From: Antedon mediterranea | Taxonomy: Eukaryota; Echinodermata; Crinoidea; Comatulida; Antedonidae | Direction: 5' to 3' | DNA: 64,000 nucleotides | Assembly (NCBI RefSeq): GCF_964355755.1 | Contig: NC_092671.1 | Span: 13,124,501 to 13,188,500 of the forward strand | Shown: piece after piece, positions 37,887 through 51,108 of the stretch | How positions within the stretch are numbered: position 1 is the stretch's first letter | How the letters are laid out: each line of letters opens with the position of its first letter | Translations under genes and position numbers: made by a program | Notes under the pieces: generated by a model | What the model was told of the DNA's origin: nothing | The model's database searches: none | Seen by the model: the letters and a program-made list of their open reading frames with translations, nothing else

Positions 37887-37957
37887 ATGTCTGGCGGGAT
37901 TCGAACCTGCAACCTCTCGCTTACAGGGCGAGTATCATACCACTAGACCACAGAGCC
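37887..37957 (-). tRNA. tRNA-Thr-like gene or tRNA-derived sequence, anticodon TGT
   Basis: On the minus strand GGCTCTG starts the acceptor, TGGTCTAGTGG the D arm, CTCGC-CCTGTAA-GCGAG the anticodon arm (TGT, 37923-37925) and GGTTCGAAT the T loop. Only about four of seven acceptor pairs form and the T stem has one mismatch, so function is doubtful. It lies in the left arm of a large palindrome. Confidence 0.5.
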
Positions 37958-38062
37958 ATGTATGGTATTATCACAGATTTTCACCCACCAGATACATTCT
38001 CTCATACAACAAACGCCCTCACAATCAGTGCAGGCTTAACAAGTCAGTGGTATAACAAGTCA

Positions 38063-38118
38063 GTGGTATGATACTCGCCCTGTAAGCGAGAGGTTGCAGG
38101 TTCGAATCCCGCCAGAGA
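38063..38118 (+). pseudogene. Partial tRNA-Thr-like copy in the right palindrome arm
   Basis: It carries the D-arm end, anticodon arm (TGT at 38081-38083) and T arm of the same tRNA in opposite orientation. Its first ~14 nt are replaced by unrelated sequence. Its 3' acceptor side (CAGAGAC) pairs better with GGCTCTG than the left copy's own 3' side does. Confidence 0.55.
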
Positions 38119-38267
38119 CATTTTTTCATACAACTAAAAAATACGGAACTTTCGCCAATGAGCTATGCTCGACGCGATTATGAGATCATGTTCCGAATAT
38201 GAGCACTGTTTCTATAATTTACAGTATGATTTATATATAATTTACACAGTGCTACGCAACATCATTG

Positions 38268-38270
<3 letters not shown>

Positions 38271-38350
<80 letters not shown>
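38271..38350. repeat. (TA)n microsatellite, right of palindrome
   Basis: An uninterrupted 80-nt TA run, about 33 nt beyond the right palindrome arm. The YIYIYI frame across it (38165-38404) is not a gene. Confidence 0.95.
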
Positions 38351-38351
<1 letters not shown>

Positions 38352-40099
38352 TTTATACTTTTATATGTATTATCCACTTTTTTCATAATTTTCTTTTATT
38401 TTAACTATTCCTCTCTACATTAAAAAAAAACCAAAAAAAAACAAACAAACAAACAATAGGTCTATGTCTCTGTACAAAACACACAAGTACATATATTCGA
38501 GTACATGACTGCATACATACATACCCACGACAAAGGTATATATATAAATAAATAAGTATTTACAATATATAAAATGCAATACAATTACTCAATTATTCTT
38601 AATTCTTTTTTTTTTACAATAAGAACATAAGTAAAAATATAAAATTCAAATAATTATAGTAAGCTTTAAAAATTCTTTCCTTACTCTTGTGTTTTAGTTT
38701 TATGTCTCATAGTTATATTTGTTACTTACTTATATGTTACGTTTCGTTTTGTTTTTAATATTTGTTTCATTTATTTTGATTTTTTTTTAAATAATTCTAT
38801 ATAAAGATTTAACTATTGGCATTGTACAGCGTTATATAAACCTCTGTAGAATATACCGTATTATAATAGTCGGTTAAGGTATAACCTATTATTTTTTTCT
38901 GCCAAAAAGAGGCGAGAAAGTGAACCATAATTCCATTTTTTTACTTTTTTTCAAAATGTGTGCTTTATAGATAACAACCTTGCTGTTTACGTTAGACCAA
39001 TAAAAGATAAAATAACCTTTTTAACTCATTTTTGTATTTTTGTGATTTTAACTAAACAAACGAAAATAATTTCAAACTATGTACTATATTTTACTGTGTT
39101 TGACCTATATAAATGAAGTGAATCGATTGGACTATTTTGAGCAGATTCATCAGAGATCTAGCTGCTCCAATTCCTTTTATTTTATGTTTATTAACCTTAT
39201 TTAAAGAGGGTAACCAAACAGCATCATGCTGACATTCAAGGGGCCTTTATAACAACCTCCTTTCTGTATTCTTATGTCAATTTTTAACTTTGAACAAACA
39301 AAAATAATTTCAAACCATGTACTATATTTTACTGTGTTTGACTATGAATAAATGAATTGAATTGAAATCGGGAGGGTTGAAACGTCTGTTATATTTCCCG
39401 ACAACTCTTTCTATTCCTTACTAAGACTAAAGAGACTAAATATATAAGCACGCTAAATTATAGTTTATCCATCCTGTAATATGCGAGTTCTTTCTGTTAA
39501 TAGAATAAACAAAAGAAGTAACAAAACAATATACAGATTGGCTGTTGCGTTAAACACTGCCCTCGGTCGTTTCATAAAGTTTATCCGTAATAATATGTGT
39601 GTCCCAAACACAGTGTGTTCTACTGAAAGTATATGATGCAGAGTCTCTGTGATGAATCACATTTTTATGTATCAGATATTACACACAGTTTAGTTCAATT
39701 CTCAAACCAATACCAGTTGTCTAGGAAACAGATATTGCAGCTATAGATATTAATAAGGAAAAACAGTCAATTGGTAGAGTGTTTGAGGGCGCTGGTAATA
39801 ATATAATCACACACTAGGCCTATGAGCCGCCTCAGTGAAGTACATAGTGTTGATTGCGAATCAATTTCAATCAGCTTAGTGTTTGTTTAGATCGCCAGTT
39901 GGCAAGCATTTATTTCTAGAGAAAATATTTATTTACTAAATCAGTTTTAGAGATTCTAGCAAATTTACAGTTACTGTACATTGACCAAGTGAGAGTTGGA
40001 TGAAATAGACATTTTTGTTTAAATTGTAATTATAAGCAATCTGGTACTTAAGAAAAGGAATATAAATGTACAAACTAAAATGGACAAAACATATAACTT
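38351..40099. other. Non-coding stretch upstream of gene 3
   Basis: AT-rich, with retroelement-tail pieces at 39040-39360. I see no supported gene. Confidence 0.5.
39155..39260 (+). mobile_element. Second copy of the GAGATCTAGCTGCTCC retroelement tail
   Basis: Near-identical to 37312-37410, including GAGGGTAACCAAACAG and CTGACATTCAAGGGGCC. Flanking ACCATGTACTATATTTTACT sequence is itself repeated at about 39070 and 39315. Confidence 0.45.
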
Positions 40100-40325
40100 T
40101 TTCCTGATTAAAACACGTACAGAAACATACTTCAATAATGCAGCTAGTAATCAGCGCAAAGTTGAGTCTTGATCTAACTGGGTTCCCATTTATACACCTG
40201 GGGGAGAGAGGCAAACGTAAGTAAAGTATCTTGGCTAAGGATACAAGCAATGCGGCGAGAGTTGGATTCGAACCTCGATCTCACGATCAGTAGCCGAACG
40301 CCCAACACACTGCGCCACAGGCCCT
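40100..40325 (-). mobile_element. tRNA-derived SINE, copy 1 (3' truncated)
   Basis: On the minus strand the head is tRNA-like, with an A box (TGGCGCAGTGTGTTGGG) and B box (GAGGTTCGAATCCAACTC). A body with AAGATACTTTACTTACG and CAGGTGTATAAATGGG follows. It matches 44165-44454 in order and orientation but lacks that copy's tail. Confidence 0.75.
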
Positions 40326-41212
40326 CGTAAACGTATTGCCGTGAACGAACGAGGGGCAATCTTGTAACACTAGGTCTAGTAACGGAGAACTTTGTTGGGT
40401 CCTGAAGGTATCCCTAAAATATCATGCTGTATTTTAATTTCAAGAATAATGACTGTGTTGATTAGAGGCATAATTACGTACTATCCAACTATTGTAGAAT
40501 ACCGTCTAATAAAACATACTCGTTGTTCCGGTAAGGGCGGAATGTTTGGGCTTCAGAGGATACCCACCTGTAAGTTTGTATTATATTGGCGAGAAAATAT
40601 ACTGTGGTACCGTTCACTAAAACGTGTGACTAGGCTATAGTCTAATTTCAACTTAATATTTGGCAGTGATAGGTTCAATACGTGTAAATAAAAATCAGGT
40701 ACAGGTACTAAACTGTGACGTCATCAGTAACATCTGTGCTTTATAGATTTTAAACAAAGATCGTTTCAAAATGATTATTGATTACATCACATGTCAATGT
40801 TTTCATGGAGAATCCAGTATTGGTATTTCATATTCAGTTAATTAAACTAAAGAAATAAACATATGCATGGAATATATTTCGTAACAGCCGATAATATTTA
40901 CATTTTGAAGAATACAATGGAAGGCTAAAGAACACTGGAATAAACAGGTAAGGCATCCGATTATGTTGGAAATATGCAATAGGCCTAGGTAGGTACTAGT
41001 AACCGCATTTACAACATGAATAAGTGATCTAATGGAGGGCCAGTTACCGCCAATCAACAAAAATGTAAATTAATGTATTAATTAGTATCCCCTGCCTGCT
41101 GAGTGTTCAATAGTATTCTCACCTCGTCGAAAATTACGTTGTTTTGTATTGTCTCTGTGCTGCTTGATGTTTTGTAATTGTAAACCATTATTAACTTGTT
41201 GTATCTGTATAT

Positions 41213-41335
41213 ATATATTGTAACTACTGTATGACCTTATTTTGTAAACATTTTGTATGGGTCGGAACTCTTGTTACGAGAGTGTTCCTCCGTTTTAAAG
41301 GAGAGTAACCAATAAATATTATTATTATTTATTAT
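41213..41335 (+). mobile_element. LINE-like 3' tail
   Basis: GGAACTCTTGTTACGAGAGT, then AGGAGAGTAACCAATAAA and an (ATT)n run, resemble a 5'-truncated non-LTR element end. No reverse-transcriptase frame is present. Confidence 0.4.
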
Positions 41336-42184
41336 CTCTCCACCCCTACAAAGACTATTTGATTAATTATAAAATAGTATAGACACATATAACTTATAAG
41401 AAAATACAATGCATTTTGTTATAGGCTTTACCTATATACGGATAAAACTATGTAGGCTTAACTTCATTAGAAGTACAACCATTGCTGGTAGTTTTTCATG
41501 CCTAATTTTATCTCTTTTTATTAACCACTTAATATAGAATACCCACTTGGTTGCTATTTTTGTACATCTTACCAATAAGTGTGATAATATGATTACGCTA
41601 TAGGTATTCATTAAAATGATCATACTAAGTAGGCAACGTAGGTATTAACATACATTATCAAAAGTAAAACTGAATTGACAGCTCCCTGTTGAAATTATTG
41701 AAGATAAAACTAGACTAAACGGAACAACGCGTCGGATATCTTGTCAAATCTCTATATATTATGTAATGAAGACAGAACGAAACTGCCTAATTAATATGGT
41801 TATTTTACTATGTTATTGTACAATGATAATAATTAATCACGAGGGGAATTCATTTCCAGTTCATTTACACATCTCAAAATTGTGTAATATTAAGTCTTGT
41901 ACAATTGGTCTAACTTCTATAGTAGGTTAGTGAGTCAATTTTTAATGTATTTCATACAAGTACAAAAAATTAAAATTTGTTTAACTATAATCTTTTATGA
42001 CTGTATTTTTTCAATCTTTTAACTCACGCTTTCTTTTTTTTAAATTTTTTTATTGCAGTTTTATACCATTTTAACTCTATTTAGCGCCATATGTTGACGA
42101 TGATTTTTACAAATAAAATGAATGAATAAATGTTTTTGGTCTTTCAATAACAGCAATGTTCATAGTAACCATACGTGAGGGGAA

Positions 42185-43444
42185 ATGACGTATTCTGAGT
42201 GTGTTAGTGAAGATGAATACTACATTTGTCCATCTGAATTCGGGGACTCGTCTAAAACATCCTGCTGTATCGATAGCTACGGCGTTGGACAGTGCTGTGT
42301 CCCAGAGACGATAGGGGCCACTAATGATCAGCCTTGGGCCGGCTACCAGACAGATACGTAAGTTATAGCACAATATCATTGTATGGTGTGTGATATTTAT
42401 ACTAATTATGAATAAATATGTTTATAAATGTAATAAAATAATAATAATAATAAATATTGAATAGAAAATTTAATTTTGTAAACTGATTATGTTAATATTA
42501 TTAATTTCAATGTCTAATTAATTCTATATCGGCATCGGCAATAAATTCAACAATAAAATATTAATGTTCTCTGTTGTATGGCGGTATCTCTTTTAACTTA
42601 AAGCAAACGTGATTATATTAATATTCTGCTTAAATCTATAAATTGATCAAGTGACTAATTGTAATTTTCATTTTTTTATCTTGTTTATTAACACATCCAT
42701 TATTAAATCAGTAGGCCTATTCAATGACTGAAATAAATAGAATATGCCTGCAACGTATATGCATATTGAATACTAAAGATTATAACTGAGATTAATATGA
42801 AATATACAGTAGTTCATAACGTTGAGATGATGATAATAAAGTTGATGGAAATAATAATTATCAGGTTTCTGAAATATCATCGTATATTTATTTTGTAGAG
42901 TAATAATATTTAAATAGATTCATAAATATTTAAATGTTTACCAAATTACCACATTTTCTTCTTATTTTACAGTCCTATGATATATTATATGGATTATTTA
43001 TTGATATTCGGAGCCAGTGCTGTATTGTTAGTGATAATGGGACTACTGTGCTGTGAATACTCGGATTTTACTTTAGAACAAGACAACTCGTATCTAATTA
43101 AACAACACTCAGTTGCACCTAACACTAGATTTTCCGAACCTCACGACTACAATGGTAACAATTTCCGGGTCCTTCGTGAGTATAATCGGCACATCGACAA
43201 TGTACCTTCGGCACCGCCGAGTTATTACGAAGAATTTGACAACGGAACCTTCGGTCGCAATTATGAAAGACACCACTATCCCGAACAATTGACTGAAAAC
43301 ACCAACACTTTTAAAAAGTCGAATCAGCATTGCCATACAGACACGAAAATGCAATATCAATTAGAATCAACGTCGTGCCACAACTGGTACCTTCCACCCT
43401 CCAACGCTCCTCGACGATCACCTTCCTTTAATGATTGGTCTTGA
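42185..43444 (+). CDS. Shisa/STMC6-like single-pass membrane protein with PPxY tail (two 3' exons seen)
   Basis: Exon 42185-42357 joins to 42973-43444 through a GTAAG...TTTTACAG intron. The phases fit (2 to 1) and the joined frame is 645 nt, 214 aa plus stop. The extracellular part has six cysteines in C-C-CC-CC order (SECV, YICPSEF, SCC, GQCC), the signature of the Shisa/CYYR1/VOPP1/WBP1 (STMC6) group. One helix (YLLIFGASAVLLVIMGLLCC) follows. The ~130-residue cytosolic tail carries APPSYYEE, a PPxY motif for WW-domain partners such as NEDD4-type ligases. Family members act in receptor trafficking or protein turnover, but which member this is cannot be told. No signal peptide is seen. The frame closes at a TGA (42176-42178) just upstream, so either this ATG is used or an upstream exon joins at about 42180. 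Confidence 0.68.
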
Positions 43445-44164
43445 AGACATAGTGGTACTACGACGGTGGTAATTTAAAGCAAAAAAACTCCTTTATTATA
43501 TGCTTTCCTAATACAATATATGTATGCGAAGCATTTGAATAATTAAAATTAAACCCAGATGATTTATAATTCCTCCGCCTCTTAACCTTTTTTCTGATTG
43601 ATATTGCACGGAAATACTGGTCACATGATCTAAATTCTTTTAATCGTTTACTTCCCAAGTCATCCTTCTATCCGACTAGTCTCTCAAAATGTTACATGTG
43701 CCTTCCCTTTAAACAATCCGAATTCACCACAAGTAAAACAGCATTAGTAAATTGTAAATCGTTTATTTATACTAATGCCCTTTGGTAGGGATTTAGAAAC
43801 CTCAACTAAATAATGAAATATGTCAAGACATAAATAATGTTAGTTCTAACTTTTCTTGCTATTACTGAAAATCGATGAAATAAATCTGAAAGAAAACGAA
43901 AGAGTTACTTTTAATCTGTTTTTCAATTTGCTGCTTCACGAAAACTTGATGAAACGAAAACGAAACGAATTTCACAGATAATAATGCATATTACCCATTA
44001 CACATATATTTATTCATATTCTAAACAAATAGAAATCAGTAAATTTACTAAATAAAATGTAGGCCTACATCTATCGGTACGTATTTCTTATACTATGTTT
44101 TGTACGTATTCTGAAGATACTTGAATCAATAGGCAAATAAAACAAGGAAGTATGCAGCATTCCT

Positions 44165-44454
44165 TAATAATAATAATAATAGTTCATTCATAGCGCATTT
44201 AAGCAAGCTCTCAATGCGCTGAACTTTATTACCCCAGTCAATTTTTTGGGATCAAACACGTATGGAAACATACTCCCAAAATGCAGCTAGTAATCAGCGT
44301 GTCAGTTGTGTCTTGATCCACCCATTTATACACCTGGGTGGAGAGAGGCAAACGTAAGTAAAGTATCTTGCCTACGGATATAAGAAATGCGGCGAGAGTT
44401 GGATTCGGACCTCGGTCTGACGATCGGTAGTCCAACGTCCCCCACACGCCCTCA
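44165..44454 (-). mobile_element. tRNA-derived SINE, copy 2 (with ATT tail)
   Basis: It has the same tRNA-like head and body as copy 1, then a 3' end reading GCGCATTGAGAGCTTGC...AAATGCGCTATGAATGAACT and an (ATT)n tail, a common SINE ending in marine invertebrate deuterostomes. Confidence 0.75.
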
Positions 44455-46854
44455 CCCCTAATAGAACATAGTGAGGGTGGACAGTCATAGACAGAACACA
44501 AACGGCTGTCTGAACAATTTTGATGGAGGAATCGAACTATTGGTTTTATAATATAATTAGAGAGAGTGGCCAGCGTATTGTAGGCCTAATTCAATAGACA
44601 TTTCTGCCACCTTACAATTATCCTTTGTCATTTCCAACTGGAAATTGTTATCAATGTGGTATATTATTTACTTACGTTTTTAGGGGAATATAGTTTACAA
44701 AAGATGCTCATTGTATACCGGTACGTATATAAATGCAGGAAAAAATAATAGATAGATATCGCAATTTATAATATCAATAAATAACAAAAAACAGATAAAG
44801 CTTAATCCAGTTCAGCCTGGACACAACCGTGTTTAATTACTGATACAATAACATGAGTTGATGTGACCCAAATTCAACAACGACACTCAGCTTATGTGTA
44901 ATCTTCACCCGTGGCGATGATGTCAATCTGCCATGCAGTAGACATTTATAAAAAGCGCGCTCATTTGACGTTGGTCGCCTTCCTGCTGCAATGATGTAAA
45001 CACCTATACCTCCAAACTGCCATGCCTCCAGCTAATTTCATCGCAGAGAATGGAAACAAATGTCAAGGCAATTTAATGTTTCTAATTTTCTTTAAATCAA
45101 CCGATAAAAACTATTCTAGAAACATGTTTCTTTAAATTGTCACTATATAATGTTTATGTAATATTTATTAATAAATTAATGTACTTATTTATCGCGCATG
45201 CTTTTATGTAGAACAAATATTTCTTTGATGAAAATTTGGACAAAAACGTTTTAAATAGACAGTTCCGACACAGTGATTTAGATTTTTTGTAGATCAAGGC
45301 ACACATTTATTACGATAATAGAATATACGAAATAATAACACTATTCTTTGTTAGAGACCACTGTCTAATTATATTCAACAATAATAACTAGAGACACATG
45401 TTCAATAGAACATGTACCCAGTAATTTCTCACACTTTGACAAACTGTCAAATTCTATAAATGAGAGACCAAATTGGTAGAAAATTGGTTCAATAAATAGA
45501 CTGTTTAGTACACGGTCTTCTGAACAAATTTTGAGAAAATCAGAGTTTTTGTTTGTAAATAGTAATAATGCAAAGAAAGAACTGTAAGAAAACAGAACCC
45601 AGTCAGCTGAAATTGTGAAGGTTAGGAAGTTGTTTGGTCATAGAAAAAAGAAGCTGAAGTCTACCTTTGAGTGAAAGAAAAACTACCATCGAATACTTTC
45701 AAATGAGAGGGACATCTAGACATGAAACGAACTGTTTCATTTGGTTTTTATATCAGCTTATTATTTAATCATGCATTATGTGGAGGATTAACTAATCTAT
45801 ATGACCGTCCTTTAACCTGTCGAACTTCAAATCACCCGAGGAGAGAAAAAAAATGACATTGCACAAAACACCTTGAATACCGCTTTAAAGATCATCTAAA
45901 TAAATACAGTTTTATCAATATTCAAAAAGTGAAATAACCTGACCAAAACACTAAGTTCTAATCGATCATGAATCTCCATTTTTAGAACCGGAACATCACC
46001 ACCTTGCATGCAATCAATAACTGTAGCATGTGCACTTGTATGGCGTCACGTGATCGTAGAAACCGTTTCATTCTTTTTATAGGCTACATTATCACTCGCT
46101 CTTGTACTACCTTTTTACTCATTTTTACCACGAAGAAAAAAACTGCTACTGTTACGAAATATAATTTTAATATGTTATCGTATGTCATATACATGTTACT
46201 CATGTGTGCGTCATGATACGTGAGCTCAACTGTGCGTGTTTGTGAGAGGCGAAAACTCGACCGCAAATGCACATCGTTGTCCGAGAAGGGACTATTTTGA
46301 AATGTGTAATGATAATTGGAAAAATTATTTTAAATAAAAATAGGGTCTAATAGCAAAGATAACGCAGTGATAACGCACCAACACAATGAAAAGGTGATTT
46401 GTCTGAATATACCGTATTCTATATAGGCATACTAGTTTACAACTTTTTAAATTACTATGATTTATTCTTAGAAACAATTTAGGGTTATGCAGAATGTGCC
46501 AGGGTTATATGTAATGTTTTCTAGCAAACAGCTATTTTGGTTGAAAGAACAAATAACGAACGATCTTAATTTGAATTAACAATCATTTAGATACTAATCA
46601 ATCAATCAAACATTTTTGTTCTATAAATTTAAACTAAGTTTATGTAAATAACACCAAATTTAGCAAAGCCGAGACCATTCAAAACGATAAAATAATAAAA
46701 GTAATATGATAACAGTGAAATGTAGCAGGCCTACATCATATATTCGAGCGTAAAACTCATAGCGTGAGCATTAATTATGTTATGTTATTGTTATGTTATT
46801 TATTTATTATTCAACATTTTTTGTTTTGTTTTTGACGTTATCAAATTTTTATTT

Positions 46855-47003
46855 TCTTTTAAGTTCTGTTATTTATTTGTTAATTTTGTAGCTTAAGTTA
46901 GTTAAGATAAAAGGTACCAAGCTTGATTAGCTTCGGCTATACCTTGGCTACCTTTTGTATTAAATTGTTTTTTGTTTGATACAATAAAGAAGAAGAAGAA
47001 TTA
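46855..47003 (+). mobile_element. LINE/SINE-like 3' tail with GAA repeat
   Basis: GGTACCAAGCTTGATTAGC...GCTATACCTTGGCTACC followed by AATAAA(GAA)n. Tail form only, nothing coding. Confidence 0.4.
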
Positions 47004-48892
47004 TCGAGCTCTAAAAAAAACCAATGAAATTATAGCAGTTTTATCCGTGTTCAAGCATGAAATAATGCATCATTCTACGAATGTTAACAGCGTAGTAAAT
47101 TGTTTGATTACAAGGTCATTGCAAGGTAGAACAATATTATACAGATGGTGATTGCTGTTATCTGGCGCAATACGGCCTAAAACACGCCACTTTCTCTCAC
47201 GAATTGTACACTTCACTAAAACTACAATTTTCGCATAGCAAATATGAATACGCATGCGCACGAACACTTTTTAAACCATTTTCCTAATGAACATGCTTTA
47301 TACACCCTGCTGACAAATTGGCGTGTCACACCAAACTTGATGTTTAGGCCTATAAAGCTAATAATACTAAATATTCTTGTACTTTCCAATGATATTAGGA
47401 CGACTTAATTGGAAACTACAGTAAGACGAAACCTGAAAAAATGCTATAGTCAATGTATCAGCAACTTAGGACGTAGAACAATTTAAAATGTAAATGAGTG
47501 TGGTGGATTTTAATATAACTGACTAAAAGTGCACATCACGCTGGTGACGTCATCAAATATCTCAAATAAATCTCTCAACTTAATAAAGTGCGAAGTTACC
47601 ATCACCACTCTACAAAGTTTTTAAACTATAAAATAAAAATGTTGTTTAAACAAATATAAATGTAAATACTAAACATAGGCCTATAAACAAATTAAATGCT
47701 TGAACCGGAGAATAAAATGAGTAATCAAACATTGCCCCAGTTTGTATTGTGGATCCTTTTGAGGAGATTACAGCTTGAAAACATTATCACAGAGCACATG
47801 TTAGGAATAAATTGGCCTGGTACAATAACATCGGCTAAAGAGGGAGAGTGCCCATCTTGTCTTTGTTCGTTATTATTAGCGACCTTTCCTTGCTGTTGAG
47901 TCACAATTCATTCTCAAAAACATGCGCAGAATGACTGTTGGACCAGGGAAGCTTTATGAAAACTATAAATACACCCTCCCGCCACCACCATCTTTCCCTA
48001 TCACTTGGATACGTCCGGAAAAGTGGAGACGCGCAATAAGAGATGCTAACAGAAACGACATGTGTCACAATGTTCGATTCGTGCTGTCGGGCGTAACTTA
48101 TATATACAATTACAATGGATAAAAGTCATAAATTCTCAACAGATATTCATCAAGCTTGTATTTATGAGCTATTAAACCGCTTACAATACTTCCTACTATA
48201 TTGATTTATTTCACGGAAATGAATAAATCAATTAATTTCATATTGACATTGGAAGTGCAATTTTTTTACAGGACTAAAGGTTATTATTTTAAGTTAATGT
48301 ATTAATTAGTAATGGAAGTAAAGGTTCTACTTTATGAATGATTTATATCCAAACAGGTTTATGCAACTCCTAATTAATATTATATTTTATATGAAGATCG
48401 AATACTAATTGGTATTTTACGTTTTTGTAATACAGGGATGACTCATCTCACTCTCTCTCTCCACAAACTCTTTTAATGTTGTATTGTAGACAACATTGTC
48501 CAAATATCTGGACTCACTAATAGTTGCACTGTATGTATTATTAAGTACTTAAGTTAATATACCGGTACAGATTAAGATATGATAAACAGAAAGTGTTGAT
48601 CAAATTGTTAAATCATAATACGTTACGGAACAATGTCCTATAGAGTTTTATCCCCTTAATAGGGATGCTCCAGAGAAGAGGTCACTTATTCGTCCAAATA
48701 GTATAATGTCACTTATTCGTCAAAATAGTATAATTATAGTATTTATAAAACGTCGTAAAATTTTTAGTCAAGATAACGTCTGACATTTTTTTAAGTTGGT
48801 GCAATTCTTATTGTTATGACGTTGCTTTCGTAGAACCATCAGACAATTTGATGATCTATAGGTATGCAGGTACAGCTTAAATTAAACATTGT

Positions 48893-49100
48893 CATCGTCG
48901 ACGACCAACATGGTATGCCATAATAGTTTTTAAAAAAACACCACACAGGATAATGTATGTGCACAATGTTTAATAAATAAGTTTACACAAGCGATTATGA
49001 TGCCTGTGAAAGGCCTTTACTATTAAAGAAATGTTATAATGATCTTAATTCCCAGACCACCATCATTTAGGCTAAATATCTACTACAGAATTATCAACAT
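48893..49100 (+). repeat. Long inverted repeat, left arm (208 bp)
   Basis: It is almost identical to the reverse complement of 51796-52004, from CATCGTCGACGAC at the outer end to GAATTATCAACAT at the inner end. The arms are 2.7 kb apart. Confidence 0.85.
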
Positions 49101-50962
49101 TTAGGCCTATATTAATTATTTTTAATTTTTTTTAAAACTGCTATAATAGTATTATACAATGATGAAAAAAAACCAGTTTAGACGTATTTCTAAAGATGTA
49201 AACCCACGGTATGCAATGTTACATTTCTTTCGTCGGAAATAGTAATTTTAGTATAATGTTTAAATAGACTTACCAATGACTTAATGCTTGTAATGTTACT
49301 GTTTAAGTGGTATAACAATAATGTATTAATTTAAAAAATGAAAAATAGTTTAGATATACATTTGTATAAAGTCAATTGAAGAGTATGTCTACAATTCTAC
49401 AATACATTCTAATGCATGGGGTTTAAATAATTACTATGTAATACTTAATTAACATATTTTACATTTCAACTTTTAAATAATTTATTAAATCAAGTTTGTA
49501 GGTAAATTACAAAAAAAATCATTGTGTTTCTGAATTCTAAATATGGATTTACAAAAAAAAGGGAAAAAAATCATCCACTGATTACAATGCAATTCGGAAT
49601 ACAAATACCATGCACCTTTCTGTTTTGTTTGCAGTCTAATGCAAAACATTACAATAATTACTCTTATATTTTTATACCAGTTTTTCTCTCTCATAAATTT
49701 TAAATGGCTCTGCACTTTTCATAAAATTTTTTAATTTAAAAAATAGAAATAACTGTTTGAATATTCAAGGATAACTGTTATTGGTAACTAAATCTTCAAC
49801 TCAGACATTTTATGTTCAAATCAATAATTGATCAGGTGCCGAATAATTAATTATTATCAATGATAATGCTTCTTAACAACACAATTTCAATTACCCGGGC
49901 TGCTTCCTTACCATACTTATGGGGGCTGAATCTAGTTATTGTATTTACCAACGACTGCAATTAGCGTTATACGGAAACCCTTAACTGCTTTTTCACACAT
50001 GTAATTTACTTACAAAATATCTTACACTTGATATTGTATGCACATCACAGAGTAAGTGTATAGTAACACATTGCCCCGAGTTATAAGTTAAATAATGTTG
50101 TTTTTCAATCCCCACTCCACGTCACTGGCGTGACACTACGCATTATCTATAATCGTTTAGAAAGTATTATTTACAATATTTGTAGTGCGCATGCCCTATG
50201 ATCAATTTTACAGCATAAAACTAATTATTTAGATTTTAATGTTAAGCCAGTTTAGTATGTGAACTAAGGACACCCACTATACAATAATAATAGTTTAAAT
50301 ATGTTTAAATTTCAATAATAACAACTATTTTGTGCAATTTAACGTGAGTTATTGTGAAAATATACATTACATTTTTATGTTTCAAATTTACAATTTATAA
50401 TGATAAAAGTGTTGATAAGCAAACCAATATGCGTATGTTGTTATTTTGTTTTCATGTGTGGACCTAATTACAATCTGGAATCTGCATCTTTTATTCGGTT
50501 CATTTTCGCTCTGATCCAACATCTGCCAATCCAAGTTTAAAAACCTACAAATAAGAAAATTATGGTGTTAGGTAATAACAAAATTCAAAAATTATTTTTA
50601 AAAAAACGTATACTATGAACAAAAGGAATTAAACTTACAAACTGAATAAACTGAAATTATAATGTAAACAGATTTCTTTCATAAATGAACAAATAACACT
50701 TGTTTGTTGAACAGACAATAATATAAAGAATTAATTACAATGATTGATTGGGACCAGTTTGAATATGAAATATATCAACAGATCAGACATAATTTCCAAA
50801 AACACAGAATCAGTATCAGTTCTAGTATTAGTAACATAGATATGAAGCAACTATCGGTGCTAAGCCGTAATTAGAATTGATCGATTATAGTTATACGGAC
50901 ATAATATGAATAGTTTAATGATCAATATTGTCATGTTTCAGGAGAAACAATTTACCTTTAAG

Positions 50963-51108
50963 CTCTGTCTACACTATCACACTTTATGTGAAAAGAAAAA
51001 TATGATGTGCCTATAATGGACATGATGATGTCATATCACCACCATAATATTGAGAATATCACTACCATATTTTGAGCAAATCACACTAGTTTGATAGTGT
51101 AGACAAAG
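50963..51108. mobile_element. MITE with CTCTGTCTACACTATCA ends
   Basis: An 18-bp inverted repeat with two mismatches (CTCTGTCTACACTATCAC and the complement of TTGATAGTGTAGACAAAG) bounds 146 bp of non-coding sequence. Confidence 0.65.

Larger units (their letters stand above)
37771..38237. repeat. Long palindrome with tRNA-like arms (~175-bp arms, ~118-bp spacer)
   Basis: Left arm 37771-37944 and right arm 38063-38237 are near-exact reverse complements (for example CGAAAGTTCCGTATTAT and its complement). The outer ends merge into TA tracts on both sides. Confidence 0.85.
43445..48892. other. Mostly empty intergenic region
   Basis: Contains SINE copy 2 and a retroelement tail. Two short adjacent plus-strand frames at 47696-47899 and 47922-48122 have more balanced composition (the second reads PSFPITWIRPEKWRRAIRDA), but no splice structure or family could be established. 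Otherwise nothing coding is seen. Confidence 0.4.

Noticed and set aside
38165-38404. 79-codon frame with YIYIYI run
   Set aside because: It is a translation of the (TA)n tract.
47696-48122. Two adjacent frames, the second slightly like the FP..W..AI.R core of THAP domains
   Set aside because: The C2CH cysteine and histidine ligands are not arranged as in THAP and no exon structure could be supported. I kept it only as a note.
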